A stretch of DNA of 64,000 nucleotides from Hymenolepis diminuta (GCA_900708905.1 CAADRB010000032.1:751969-815968); one strand, 5' to 3'. Shown: positions 44,133-57,698, counted from the stretch's first letter. Translations and numbers: made by a program. The notes: generated by a model from the sequence alone, not told the origin.

Positions 44133-46410
44133 TTCACCTCCTTCATATTAAAAAATTTTAGACATAAAATTCAATATAATTAACAAACTAATCATAAATA
44201 CATTAAAAATACATTATTATGGACACGTTTATAGACTAATTTTTGATATTCGCTGAGAGGCGATAAAACCTTACAGTACAAGAAAGATCCAGACAACTAA
44301 ATTGGCGATCAAATTAGCGCCCAACAGCAAAGATTGTAATGTGAAATGTGTAAACTGTAAATTAATGGATTTATGCTTAAAAGTATGATAGATACTATTA
44401 AATGCAGAACTCATTTATTTTATCAAGACAAATAATATTTGTTTTTAAAATCGGTACCAGGTTATTTAAATAATTTCAATCATACGATATCCTCTGGATA
44501 AGAACTCAATTAATTAAACAAAGCATTCAAAAATTGAATAATTTAATGTTTGCATTTACCGAGGAAGAAATATAATTTGAAATATAATGGACTTATCATA
44601 TTTCTATCACAAAGTACAATTTACAATGCCCAATACTATCCTTCCTATTTATATGTTGTAATATTTTAATATGACTACCTTATATTTTAGTGATTCTTGA
44701 ACAACCGAGGAAAGAAATTTTAAGGGACCATTATTTAATTGTCACAAACACTCTAACACAACACGAGTCAATCTATTCTCAAGAAGCATATCTTGCAAAT
44801 CAGTGGTATATAAAATAATAAATATGTTTTAAATGAAATGTGTTCTTTCTCATATACTCGAGAGTAACTGTAAATTGGTCCGGCTGAGGCTAAGCCGGAG
44901 ACCTAACTATTCGGAAAAAGTCACAAGATCATCAGCTATTCAAAGTGTTACAACTGATTATATAAAACTATACTTTAGTAGAGTGAATCGGTATGAACTT
45001 ATGAATTGAAAGTAAGTAAATAAAGCTATTTCAATGCTGTCATGATCTGCTCTTCTCTGTAGAATACCGTAACCAATTCTTTGATCCCCTTAGAAATTAA
45101 ATTAGTTACAAATACAACCTGATAACACCGTAATACCCACCATCACATCTAAGCAGACCATATCATATGCTATCACTAGGCTAATTTATATTATGTGTCA
45201 TTTATTACCGTAATGAAATTAAATTCATTTGAATTAAAGTGAGAAAAATAAAGAATTTTACACATAAGATATATTTTTGGGGTTCATATTCTTTCACTAT
45301 ATGCGACAAATGCTCACTAAAGGATTTCATGAACATTCCCTTATGAAGGACCATATTATTTCCACTTCTTATTCGTCAGAATTTAGTACTTTCTGCTATT
45401 CTTTCACATAGTTAATATTTGCGAATTTAGGCACATTATAGACCACCTCACTGACAATTGTTTTTCATCGAACCACTTTTTACTCTGAGAGTTCTATTTT
45501 CGTAGGTAGATAATCTTCGTTTCTCAACTTCGGATATGTTATGCTGAATTTCGATAAAATATTCGTTATATACTAGAAATTAAGATGTTTCGTTTGTTCA
45601 TTTACACTAATAATACGTAAAAGAAAGATGAATTAGTTAATGCTATAATCTGTTCTTTCTAATTCCATTCACCTCTCTTCCTCAACCTTTTCAATCTTAT
45701 TTCTCTTTCGATTTCCAGTTATTTACCATAACCATAGAATGGGTAGCTCCCTTTCGAGCAACAAAATAGTATTCCAAATTAGCATGAATAAGTTATTCTC
45801 TGTGCCACTGAAAAGGTAGAAAATGTAATGAAATATAAAGAGATTGAGAAAATCATTTATTTGAATTCTTTTCATTTAGATCCAACATGTATAGTGAACA
45901 ATCACGGATTTACAAACATCTTAAGGTGACTGACCTATTATTTCTGTGGTTATTTAAATGATATAAGTAGAAATATATACACAAATGAATGATTAATTAC
46001 TGATAGGACTGGGTTACAAATGCATAGTTGAATCCAGGGCTCGAAGAGAATCAAAATAGGTAAATAGAACAGAAGCCGAAAAGTCGTGATTTGGCTGTAA
46101 TCCACAAATTACAGGTTTCGTGGAATGGATCTTATCGATATTTATTTGACCCTAGTGGGAATTTAAACGTACAACTTTCAGTAAATGCACGAAATATCAA
46201 CATTTTAACTTTATAATTAGATTAAATATAGCCATATTTAGGTGTCAACATATAAAGACATCAAAATTTTTCAAGTTGGCGCAGTGGAAGCGACATATAT
46301 AAGACAAATAGGGACAGCTTAAATTTAATCGTTGTTCTTATTAATCCTAATTAAAATCTGTTATTCGAAATTCTTAAGAGTCACGTTGGAATAAAAATCT
46401 ATCGCTTGCA
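44133..46410. other. Upstream region of the exonuclease gene; no gene seen
   Basis: AT-rich DNA with no recognisable gene. A small GC-rich stem (TCCGGCT...AGCCGGA) lies at about 44,879-44,899. No clear TATA or CCAAT arrangement for the minus-strand gene was found. Confidence 0.5.
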
Positions 46411-46419
46411 TACATCAGC

Positions 46420-47520
46420 GAAAGGCACTAACAGTTTAAGGGTGGAGTGGTACGGTAATAACTCTGAGGTCTATCGGGGCCACATCGACCGATTAGATGG
46501 AATAAGTCAAGTCACTCATGTCGCCAGATCAGTTCGGAGGTGGAGGGTAAGCCACCTTCCAATTTATTAATTAGTAAATTAGGTTTATATACAAAACATC
46601 TCTTTGCTGGACGTCAGTCATGTCTCGTTTCCGAAGTCTCGGCGTCATGATAGGCATCGGTTTAAGTGTCTATTTAAAAACACACAGATACACTACGGGA
46701 CCGCCTGTGTATACTGTAGTGAAGATCTTATCGCCAGTCAGTCATTTCTAATTGCTAAGTGATGATAGAAATCTGCTGGCTATAGCATCTCCCTTCGAAA
46801 TATGAGACACACCCGTCTTGGGGATTCGAGACAAACCCTTTGGTTGTTTGGGGAAAGTATTATTTTCTCATATTTGGCACGCCCGTTTGTAGATTTGATT
46901 ATTAGTCCGTCTTTGTCGCCAGATGAAGAGAAATGTCACCGAGTTTTAATAGTACATGGGGAGGGGTAATATCTTGATCGTTTTTTACGCGTCATTGCTC
47001 TATATCAGGGAATCATCGGCTGTTCGAAAGTTAGAGAGCTGTAAGATATAGAAGGAAAAATTAATATCATCAAGTCTTTTTAAAGAATGATTTCTATTAC
47101 AAATCGACAGATCAAACCCTTCTGGTCTGAGTTAACGCTCTCTTATTGTTCGGGTTCTGCTCCGTTGAGCTGCTTGTAGGAAACTCTCGGCAGAAGCCTT
47201 CTTTGTGCCTTTTTCTATTGTAGTTCTGGCAGCGACGACTTCGATAAGCCAATCTCGATTATAACGACATTCTCCACAGAATCGGCATCTTGGGAGTGAC
47301 TGCTTCTGATATTCGTCGGGTCATTGTCGGATGGGAAGTGGATTCCCTCGGTGGATAGATGATCAGTGTTTTTGAGTTCGTTCAGTTTGAATGAAGAGAC
47401 CTCTTGACATCGATTTTTTTTATTTTTCAAAGTTTAATCTCGCAGAACCTTGGACGGACTGTCTGCTACGGACCATGAATGTCTAGATGAAGGTCAGGGA
47501 ACTTTAACTTCCTTGTCAAA
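46420..47520. other. GC-richer island, probably transposon-derived, unidentified
   Basis: Base composition rises relative to the flanks and continues into the integrase relic at 47.6 kb. Open frames are broken; a 71-codon minus-strand frame at 47,215-47,430 is unrecognised. An imperfect stem GGAGGTGG/CCACCTTCC lies at about 46,535-46,560. It may be the left part of the same Ty3-type element or another insertion; I found no RT motif. Confidence 0.4.
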
Positions 47521-47589
47521 GTTTCGATTATGCTACTTGACCCTTTCGCTTGTCAAGAAAATGTAGCTAATCACTTCATTATCATTTCG

Positions 47590-48537
47590 AAAAGAAGTAT
47601 CAGGTCTCATGGTACCGCAAGATCTGGTGTGATCACTGTACGAGGAGTCACGTCATCGATGAACCCCACTCGCCAAGATCCTGTACTATGGCCACAAACG
47701 GAAACCCTGTGGACCAGGTTACATGTTGACTTCGCTGGTCCGGTAAGTAGTATTACCTACTTGGTTGTTGTTGATTCATATTCTAAACGACCAGAAGCAG
47801 TACCGCCAACGATGGCGACAAGCGGCACAGCGATTGGAGCACTGGATTGTCAAAGACTCTAGTTTCGGACAATGGGACACAATTTATGTCAGTCGATTTT
47901 AAGGAGTTCCGTGGGCAACAATCAATCGAACACATCAGAATCCCTTCGTACTATCCCCAATCGAACGGACAGGCAGAGAGATCCGTTGATACGCGAAAGG
48001 GAGGCTTACAAAATGCGAAAGGAGAGGGAACTATGGAAGAAGTACTGAAGAATTTCCTGTCGAAATCCGCATCCTGCGTTAGGAGAGGAATTCCCGGCCG
48101 AGGTGGCAATGGGGTGAAAGTTGAGAACGGTGCACAAAGCGATGCTAACAAAGAAGACCCGGGCGGACGGGAAGAGATAGAATAAAAAGAACAGGTTTGC
48201 TGTAAACACTCCAGTTTGTGCTCGTAATTATCAACTGGGTCGCCAGTGGGCAGCTGCGATTATCACAAAAAGGCATAGGAATATGATTTATGATGTTGAG
48301 GTTGGTAAGAATACGTGGGTCCGCCATCATAATCAACCCCGACGAAGACTGGCGGAACCCACTTCTGATAAGCGTCATCCTTCTTTGTATTCATTACTTG
48401 ATACGTTTAATCTTACGCATGTTCTTCCACCTCGATCTCAGGTTGTAGATCATGTTATGGTTCCGTAGCGTACAACTCGAACAAGAATGAAATCTTCTCG
48501 TCTCCAGGTCGACCCGCCCTCGAAGACCTACGAGTGA
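47590..48537 (+). mobile_element. Decayed Ty3-type retrotransposon integrase (pol 3' end)
   Basis: Three frame segments follow each other. Segment one (to about 47,850) has NPTRQDP, LWTRLHVDFAGPV with the first catalytic Asp, and YLVVVDSYSKRPEAV. Segment two (from about 47,850) has TLVSDNGTQF with the second Asp and YYPQSNGQAER with the Glu. Segment three (from about 48,100) has NYQLGRQWAAAIITKRH and DVEVGKNTWVRHHNQ, the C-terminal chromatin-side domain of this family. Frames change near 47,850 and 48,100; stops interrupt segment three (TAG at about 48,178 and at 48,466). The ancestral stop is TGA at 48,535-48,537. The zinc-finger region upstream is degraded. The element cannot make a working enzyme. 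Confidence 0.88.
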
Positions 48538-48544
48538 TTTACCT

Positions 48545-48555
48545 AGGAAAGGAGA
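48545..48555 (+). other. Probable polypurine tract and LTR start
   Basis: AGGAAAGGAGA, 8 nt after the ancestral pol stop, is directly followed by TGTTAG at 48,556. This is the layout expected for a polypurine tract next to a 3' LTR. The LTR's right end could not be defined, and no 5' LTR copy was found. Confidence 0.5.
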
Positions 48556-51500
48556 TGTTAGAAGAAATGATAATTATTTTCTTCCACTCCCAATATTTCT
48601 TCCATGAATAAAATGTAATTTCTTTCTTTATTTCCCAACTGATAAAGATATTTGATATTTATGTTTATTTGTTTAAGCCAATACTGATTGAAAGTGAATT
48701 TCGTTAATAGACGCGTGTTGTCTATAACGTGACCTGTGATCTACCGTGGATTATTAGCTTCTGTGTTACGTTGTTATTACCGAGTTTTCTAAATTGTTGG
48801 CTCTACGAGATTACTACCGGAACTTCTAGTTGGTTACGTTATGGCAGGTACCAAACTCACTCTTGTTCAGTTCAGATGCGTGATTCCTTCTGCAGTCAGA
48901 TGAATCGGAAGTGGATGAGAATAAGAAAATGTAAATGGATGTTAACCATCGCTCTTAAAAACCAGTATCTCCCACGATTTTCATCCCTTTCATCAGAAAA
49001 CATAATTTTAAGGACAAAAGACCTTAATTGCAACTGATGCTACTTTACAATCTTTGTTTCAGGGCCAGAAATCATAATTTACTTTTCTTCTCACCACAGT
49101 AATAATTTACATTTGAATTTATATTGCCCCTTAACAAATCGTATAGTAGAGTGGATATCATATGCATCTTTCATGTTTAAATATACGTATGTTTAGTAAT
49201 TAAGATAATATACAATATAATAATTGGACAAGCGTATGCACATCTATAGCAGAAAGGAAGAAGTGTGGGGAAAGGGTAGGGATTTTGAGCTATGAAATTC
49301 TGGGTCATTACTTCTCTTCTCAGTCGAAAGGGCATATGCTGTTTTTTTTTCAAACAATCTTCTGGAACCGAATTCGGAATGAAAGATAACATTTTGGTGT
49401 GTGGCGTTTCAACCAATCGTATCTTCATTAAGAGTGAAACAACCGGAAATTGGAAATTGAAAGTTTTCGTCCATTGAGGCACCCGAAGAACCGTGATCCT
49501 GATGACAGTACAGGATTATTGGTTTCCATTTCACGAATTTTTGCGTACAGTTGGTACCTCCGCAGTTCCCCATTTTTGTCTGAATTACCTTAAGGATTGT
49601 GTTTACACTAGTAGATACAGTTTGGCAGTTTCAGTCGCGACGGGTCGGTCAAAGACTTGTAGAACTTGAGAATTGTAGATAAAGTATCTGTTTTTGTCCT
49701 AGCTTTTTCTTCAGGCTATACTTTATATCTTCTATCAGTCCTTACTTTCGATAACAGGAAGTAGAGAGAAGACAGGAGAGTGGTGAGCAGAATTTATTGA
49801 GAGAGGGCCAGAGAAAATATCTTTGTTTCCACAGGAGGCGCTTATAGCTCATTGAGAAGGGACATGGAATGGTTTCGGACACCGTTGCCTAGAGGAAAAT
49901 AAGCCCTAGCGAAGCCCATTTGAAGGCTACTTAAGTGATTTTATTATGCTGATTAAAATATATTACTTGGAGGTACACAATGGTTCTGCATGAGGTCACA
50001 GCAGAGGTTAAGTCCATCAAGTAATGTTGGGAGGTTAGTAACATCTTTGAGGTCAAGAGACTTCGATCCCAGAGATAATTAGCAATGACCAAGAGAAAAT
50101 TTAAAGAACATTGTTACTAGGGGCTTCCCCGGCTTCTTATTCGATTTGCCTTAGCCATGACTTAGAATAAGTTTTTTTGGTTTTCCTTGGAATCTGATAG
50201 CTCAAAAGAAACTTTGAGGTAAGAATATTGGGAAGGCTTTTTATATCAGCCCAGAAGCGAAGTCCTCTTCGTTGAAACTTGGGTGCAGGATCTTCCAGAG
50301 GAATCCACTGAGGAAGCTCTACACATGTCATGACTCTGAAAGAGTGTAATCCTTCTCGCAATATTAAGGAGAACACTAAGTCTTTCGCTAACAATACTGT
50401 TTTTTAAAATATTTTTGTATAATATTAGAAATATGTAGTTTAAAATGCTGCTTTGTAGTTCCTTACATATTACCACAACTCGTGACATCACATTCATTCC
50501 AGTGTCAAAATTTTTTCTCTTCTAACTGCCATTAGTTTTTATTAACCAATGGCACAAAGACTCTATCAGCAAAATCGACTATTGTTTACGTTCTAAAGTG
50601 ATTATATACACATAGATATATTTGAAGCAACACTGCAGACATCAACTATCACTTGTGATTTTTCGTAGTTGCTTGAGTTAAAGCAGCTACTTAACCTTCT
50701 CTCATGACGGCTATTGAGCTCTCTTACGGAAATCGTAAGTGATCAAATGTGTCTGTTATTCAGTTAAACCATTAATTTAAAAGAACTCCAAATTCACTTA
50801 TTTTATTAATATCAAATAAAAGCCTATATTTATAATTAAAATCGTCCAAAATACCAGCGGTAGTGTTTTTACATACTGTAAATAAAGTACACGGTTTCCT
50901 TGACCTGATCCGCATAGTGTATTCGCCGTTAAAGGACAGCATAGCTTGATCTCCCAAAAGCGGGCCAACTTACCGATCGTAATGATTGAAATGTGCGCAC
51001 TTTTTCCCCTTTGGGAAAGGTCAAATTTAATTATTTCTTTTGTGAATTCATTAAATTAACAATTTATTTAGCTTGCATTAAAGCTTGAATGTTTTCCATG
51101 TGAAGAAAATATTTCTTTTTTGTGATGATAAGTTATGGTTGGTATTTATTCTGCATGGCAGTGATATTTGTATACTCTGAGTAGAACTCAAAATTCTGTA
51201 AACGGAGTTCGTTATCTGGGTAGTAAATTTAACAAAATCTGTTTTCCATGCTCGTCATTACTACGTTACTGACTAACCGGAGAGCCAATGTTTTCATAAA
51301 CTAGCTTGTATATGTTAAAGTAATTCCACAAAAATGGAAAGAAGAGACCTAATTTGAGTTACTAGTAAGCTGACTTCTTCCTTTGAGTCCGGACGGTCTG
51401 TTAGAACGGAGTTGATCACTACTGTTAGTGACTATTGGTAATAAATATAGTTTAGATAAAAGTTTTGTATTAGTTGTGTGTAAAGGTCATCAAGAAACAT

Positions 51501-54500
51501 CAGCTTTTCCAAATTAGTTTATCAAGAGTAAAAAGCCGGGATATTTTGGACATCAGGAAGATATTAGAGGAAATGAGAAACATAGAGTAAAAAATCAGAA
51601 ATTGGAAGAGCTGGAAATAGGTGTTCGCGCAGAACTAATTCTAATTTCATATAATAAAGAGCGGAAATTGTGATATACTTCTTTAATAGACTGTTTTGCT
51701 TCCCTAATTAGTCTTAAGTGCAATCACAGAACACATGTTCGTCAACATATGCGTCTGACAGAGTTTTTAAGACGTTTGTAGAGGGTAAATTCTTGGAGAA
51801 TGATTCATATGAGAGATAGTAAGTAAACTAAGTTATATGAAAAGTTTGGTCAAGCACTTTGATAGACATCTCAGATTAATAGTCCACGAAACAGAAGTCA
51901 TTAAATCATTCATTGGCTTTTGACTACTTTACCACTTATGCAATCTATTTAACTCCCCCTCCGTATTAATTTTATTAATAAACGTAGGTCGTTTATTACA
52001 GGTTAATATATCAAATTGATTTCTTTCCCAATCCTGTCAAATGATTGACCCAGCACTATTTGATTGGTTCGAAATAACGAATAATTGGAAAATTCAATGT
52101 TGGCATGTATCAATAGTGTACTTGTTAATGAGTTTGACTGCACTTATTTAATAAATTTGGATGCAAAACGTGAATAATGTAATTAAATCATCAAAAGGAA
52201 TCTCCCTAATCAAGGCTGCAAGAATGAGAATGTAACTGTATTGGGAACAATATATAATAGAGCCAGAGGAAACACGGCTTGACTAGATTACATCCTATTA
52301 CTTTAGGTCAAGTTATAATTGTAAGAAGAGGACAGAAACAAACATTAGTAAGAAGGAGACTGGGCCAAAAGTTTGGCGAATATGGGTGCTTGAACATCAC
52401 GGTAAGTGGCACATTAATGAATGAATTTCTTCACGTGATTGAATAATAAATTGTCTCACTCCACACGGCAGAAAAAGAGGTACTTTGGCAGAAAATTTCT
52501 AATATAGTAAAAAAGAATAAATTTGTCTCAAGCAAGGAAACTTTGCTCTTGAAATGTTTATCTATCTGAAGGATCGGATAACGTACTTGATCTCAAGAGT
52601 AGATTACTTCTAAAAATCCTTCAAAATATTTCTATTATCCTTTGAGTTATATATAGCCTCTCTGTATAGATGTATACGGCCGCCGCAACTTCCCCTTCAG
52701 CACTTACAGACCGCTATATCCCTCTTAGGCCTTCTATTTTTCTACCTCAAAGACTTCTGTCAACAAGTCAGCTTGACTTCTTTTTCCACCCTCTCGTTGT
52801 AGAAATTAGAAAAGGAAAGTTTGCATAATAGCATGGGACCGAAATCCTGTTGCTGGGATAATTTAAAGCTATAAATATAACCACAAGTAAGAGGTTGAGT
52901 AAAATTAACATCGATAATATGTGCTTGCAATCGAAATAACCAATTTGCAAGGCAACTCCTTTTTTAGATCTCGACAGGTGCTACAAATGATCACGTGAAT
53001 TCTTTGTCACAGGTTTAACTGTAAAAGTTTGTATGGGTGTCAACCGCATTGAAGTCATTACATCTCCAGTCAGAAATATAACATCAACCGTTTGGCTCCA
53101 GTTCTTGATAAAGGTCAAAATATAATCAATATATAAACACAAGCATCAAGTTTGAAGCATGTCGTCACGGAAATTCACAAATTTGAATCTTAGATAGTGA
53201 AATATATAAACTCTAGCTAATAGTGCCAGGCTTGAATATTTGTAAGGAAAGTCTTACAAACCAATAAAAGCCTATTAATACTTCAACTCAGGAAAAATTT
53301 TTTTCTTTTAAGAGCTAAAATCAGTGACTTTATTTGTCTATCCGCTAATAAATATGATTTTACAACTTTAGCTCTCACTCAACTCATACGTCTGATAAGT
53401 AACTTTCTGATCCATTGTTAACGTAATATCCATCATTAGTGGCCCACTTAAAAAAACCGCGAGGTCTAGATTGAAAATATTAAAAGCCTTCTTAATTGGG
53501 CAAAAGGTGGAATATGAAATGTTACATTGGGGGATATGGAGTATTTTTATGTGTTCTCATTTTGGAACTGTGTCCTCCGAAGTTAAATTAAGAGAGATTG
53601 AATTGACCTCAATTTGCATGTCTAAGTTCTTACTGCTATAAAGCATTAAGATAATTGACTTAGGAACAGTGATCCAGCTGGGAGTGTGGAAGCATTGATT
53701 TCCTTTGTGCGGACGGGTACGTTGGAGAATAATATGCATCCCCTATATCGTTTTAATAAATCTGAAAACGGGTTTAATTATTGATCAGTCGTTGCATATA
53801 TTTATTACAGTTTTGCTAATGTAAATAAAAGGGATGTCACCGCCCAGTCCTATAAACTAGTAAATTCCATATTAACGCATTGTGCTACTGTCGAGCAAAT
53901 TGGAGCTATTTTGTGAAATACATGGATGCGAAAATATTATGGATGCCAAAATCATTTTATCAAAACCGACGTTCGATCAAGTCCTCTACTTTAAACCAAC
54001 AAATTCCTAACAAGACTTATCCACAAATGCCTCAAACTACGTAGGTCTCAAGAACGAAGTGGAACCTACCAATACTAGAGTTTCAGGTAAATTTTGTTGT
54101 CTAACCTGATATCTTCATATTGTATTTTTCTCACTCCTTCAATAAATAATACTTCTATCGGACTTCCTCATAGCAACTATAAATAACCCATTCCAGAATA
54201 AAATTTTTATTAATAGGAAGAGATAGGGAAAACGTTGTTGCTAGTTTTAAATTTGGTGGAGCCATTTTTATCTCTACAATTGAAGACAGGAGTATTTAAT
54301 AAGATCCATTATGATCTTCCCTTAATTAGGCTGTGCCAGATGGACTTCATTTTTTCCGCAACTGAATAGCAGGGGAAAAGAATCTTGTTTATCATATTCC
54401 AAAGTCTAACAAGTAAAGTGAATTCAGTTGCTCTTAGGCTATTCGAAAGGATAAGCATTCAACCGACTCCTCATTACCATATACCGGTCAGATCTTGAAG

Positions 54501-57060
54501 TTTGGACTTACGAACTTTGGGTTTTGAAGCAACGAATGATTACAATATTAATAAGCTGATAAATTGATAAAACGATGATTCATTGAAGTTAAAAGTCGAC
54601 AGTGACTTTCCCAATTTGTCAATAACCCCTCACCTTTAGAACTTTACTCGATCTATTATGTTTTACTTAATCTAGGTGGACTACCTGTCAGTACTCTGTG
54701 ATAAACAAACTCCAACAAATTAATTCTCTTCTTGAATTGATACAACAGACGTTTTTAGCCGCTCGTCCGACTTTTAACTATGAACAAATTGGTCTCTGGA
54801 ATGTGGGCAACCAAGTTTTTCACGGTATGCGGATATCCCTGTCAGCAGTAGGACGTCCTAACAGTTGATCACTACTAAATGTTACTTTTGATCTAAGTTA
54901 AATTCGGTACAAATTCCAAGGGATGGAATCTAAGATTACAAGGAGGTTATCTCAAGGGGCAAAGCCAACAAATATTGTGATCAAGAGTTTTCTAGGTAAC
55001 CTCATATGTACAAAAATATTAAAAAAGAGCGTACTTTAAATTTTTACATACTTCTTGGGAATGCGAAAAGAATAAATTCTCACCTTGATTCAAGAGCCCT
55101 TTATACTTGCTTTACGTGAGCAGAACTATCGAGAATGGCATTGAAATGTAGATTCCTTCAAATGTGAATTAATCATAGTTTGAATTTCAAATATTAAGAT
55201 AAACCACAATAACGGAAAATATAATCTTCCTTTTTTAAAAAATCTTAATTCTAGAACTTAGAAAACCACCTGCTAAACATTCACACTGCAAGCTCTCTTA
55301 GAAAGAGCAGATTATTAAGAAGTGAAAAAATTATCTATGATCTATTCTGTCAATTTGGATCGAGCAACTTTTTGTATGACAAGGTATTTTGGAGTCTAAT
55401 TTGTTATTTTCAATGTAACGTGGCATATTGTTTAAAGAACACAAAGTAAAACATTCCGGTGGAAATGAGAAATCCACCTCATGCGTCAGTTCTCCAAATA
55501 AATCAGCAAAGCTGATTGCTGTCATAAATTAGGTCTATGAAATAAAGGTTTAGGTAGGCCAGTAGGGGAAGTAATGACAAGTCTAACAAAAGTGTGAGTT
55601 TAGTGATCCAATGATCGATAAACATGTGATGAATATGCTCGATGAGTAAGCGATTACGTATGAGCGGCGACGAGCACAAGTTGAGGCATGCGTTCATAAT
55701 AAACTCATTATTCTCTATCCTCTCTCCCCATCCACCATGAATAATATAACAATTAAGTCTGTCTTTTAATTATACTGATCGATATAAGTATCATATCAAA
55801 AATTCAAAAAAGGAAAAGGAAAATTAAATTGGACTTCACATCAAAGACTTTCGCACAACTTGGGTTGTCAGTCTCCGAGGTTTGGAATATTTAAATGCGT
55901 TTTGTTAAGGAGCAGCGTGGCCTTGAATGCTATTGAGTGATAGTTGCATTATATGTGAATTTTAAGGGCAAAGACTTGCACACATCTGTATTTAATGATC
56001 ATGAATAAAAAAGAGTCCAAGTTTTTTTTCCAAATAGCATAAGTATCATGCATCTGAATTAGACCCAGTTTTCGTTACAGACAGGTTAGTTAGAATCGGG
56101 TACCACAAATCATCTTGACTCAGCTAAACAAGTTCGTAGAGCTGAGCTATCATAAATCAATCCAAAAGGAATTAATTAAAACTAGAAACAAAGCACATAA
56201 AATCTTGCCTTAACTGCATCATAATAAATTAATGAATAATAATTCAGAACACCAAAAGTCCTGATATTATTAGAATATGATGTTTTCCAAATTTTGTAAA
56301 TGTCGTTTCTATGACAAACTCAAGCCTAGCGCATTCTCTTTTCACGCCGACTACTTCCCTAACGTAGAATAATATCAATCAGTTACGAAAAGAACACAAA
56401 CAATTGTCTTGGTTTTGCATGTGATAAGAATGATATTTGAACTGATTTGAATTCTAATAACAGTAAGACTTTTCATATTAGACCAAATTTGTGAAAATAT
56501 TTTTGCGAAAATACACACGGATGCAAAGTATCGGTCATGATAAAATTGAAAACCTCATAAACTTAACTCCAACAGAATTTAGCATCCTCAGGACAGGTAA
56601 ACTTATTTTATTACTTGAAAAAAAACATCAATTTCACCCTCCTCTCCCTCTATCAAATATAATTTTGTAAACTATACACAGGTTACCTAGCACTTACTAG
56701 CGTACGACACTTCTGGTATGATGATGAAAAGTTACCTATTTAAAAAGCCGCGAAAGAAAATGCCTAAACAGTTTTCATCAACAATGAAAAGAATTTATAA
56801 AGTTGAAAGTGGGAATACTTAAATTCAGTTGTTCAAAGTACTATTCTCCCTCTGCAAATTCTAACATATATAAAATGTAATATTAAGCAATAATTACCAC
56901 TAGGGGATTGGAGAGTGTTTGTAATCCGCTGTTTATGTACTTTAATCTAAATGTCACTACCAGATATTAAAAGGGTCACAATAAAACTGAAATGTGATAA
57001 TTCGTTATGATTAAAATAAATTGATTCATATAAATCCGTGTAGTAATAGAGGGAAAGTTC
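48556..57060. other. Long gene-poor region
   Basis: About 8.5 kb between the retrotransposon relic and the four-transmembrane gene. The first few hundred bases may be LTR. A SINE-like fragment lies at 50,041-50,097. Open frames (for example 49,177-49,482 and 50,137-50,394, minus strand) have no recognisable domains or splice context. Confidence 0.5.
50041..50097 (+). repeat. SINE-like repeat fragment
   Basis: GAGGTCAAGAGACTTCGATCC resembles a Pol III B box. TAATTAGCAATGACCAAGAG after it parallels the end of the copy at 40,672-40,830. Confidence 0.38.
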
Positions 57061-57082
57061 GCAATAGCACTAGACCTTGTCA

Positions 57083-57187
57083 ATTGGTTGCGCTTTGCAA
57101 CAGGATGCACTTTGGACACGGCGTCCGAGAGCGAAGCCATTGGCTAAATGACGCAGGCCTCTGATTGGCCAGAACCCAGGACCCAAT
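57083..57187 (+). promoter_or_regulatory. Promoter with four CCAAT boxes
   Basis: ATTGG at 57,083-57,087, 57,139-57,143 and 57,164-57,168, and CCAAT at 57,183-57,187, in a GC-richer stretch directly upstream of the four-transmembrane gene. CCAAT boxes are bound by NF-Y in animals. Several within about 105 nt, in both orientations, is a known pattern of constitutive promoters. No TATA box is evident. Confidence 0.6.
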
Positions 57188-57251
57188 CACGTACTCCTCT
57201 GGAGTACCTATATCAATTCGTGATGTAAATCAGATCAACCAGTCAATCAAG

Positions 57252-57698
57252 ATGATTATCCGCAAGTTCACTGCTTTCCTTCTCGCTGTCTGTATTGTAG
57301 CCCTTATTGCCGCTCTTTCTTTGAACGAATGGCCCTGTGGAAATCTTTTCGAACACTGCACAATGGAGCACATTAAAGATCGGGAAGCTATGCTTGCATT
57401 TGTAGCTCTTCTTGTTATTGGTCTTCTCTTTATTCTCATCGTCTTCATTATCGATGTTGCTCTTTTGACTAAAGTTCAAGAGACTTCGATTAATATCAGT
57501 GCCCGCTTCACATTCATTTATCTAGGAGCTGTGTTGATCTTCGTGGCCGTAATCATCTACACTGCTATCCAGAGCAAAATGTGGGGATACTTCTTGGCCG
57601 TCTTTGCAGCTACTATTGCTATGGTTCTTGCAGCTATGGCTGTTGCTTCCTCAAGATGTGTCTCCAGGAGTGAATTGATTGCTGCTGAAGGGGAATAA
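57252..57698 (+). CDS. Four-transmembrane protein, PMP22/claudin-like (intronless)
   Basis: A single-exon ORF of 148 residues. ATG at 57,252 is the first in-frame ATG; the frame is open back to 57,165 but has no ATG there. Four hydrophobic segments are at about residues 6-23, 44-71, 85-106 and 111-133. The first loop carries NEWPCGNLFEHC, which resembles the W...C...C signature of the PMP22/EMP/claudin group; the GLW triplet is replaced by GNLF. The tail is short and ends EGE. Such proteins act in membrane adhesion or surface organisation; in a flatworm a tegument location is plausible but only inferred. Codon use and GC are clearly higher than in flanking DNA, suggesting strong expression. 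It could instead be an unrelated flatworm-specific 4-TM family. Confidence 0.85.
   Translation: MIIRKFTAFLLAVCIVALIAALSLNEWPCGNLFEHCTMEHIKDREAMLAFVALLVIGLLFILIVFIIDVALLTKVQETSINISARFTFIYLGAVLIFVAVIIYTAIQSKMWGYFLAVFAATIAMVLAAMAVASSRCVSRSELIAAEGE

Noticed and set aside
47951..48378. Minus-strand open frames over the integrase relic
   Set aside because: They are antisense shadows of the plus-strand integrase reading frames.
57148..57228. 26-codon upstream ORF before the four-transmembrane gene
   Set aside because: It overlaps two of the CCAAT boxes, so it is probably upstream of the transcription start rather than in the mRNA.
57165..57251. N-terminal extension of the four-transmembrane protein from a TTG codon
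   Set aside because: The frame is open but has no ATG; a TTG start is not expected in an animal nuclear gene. The ATG at 57,252 directly precedes the first membrane segment.
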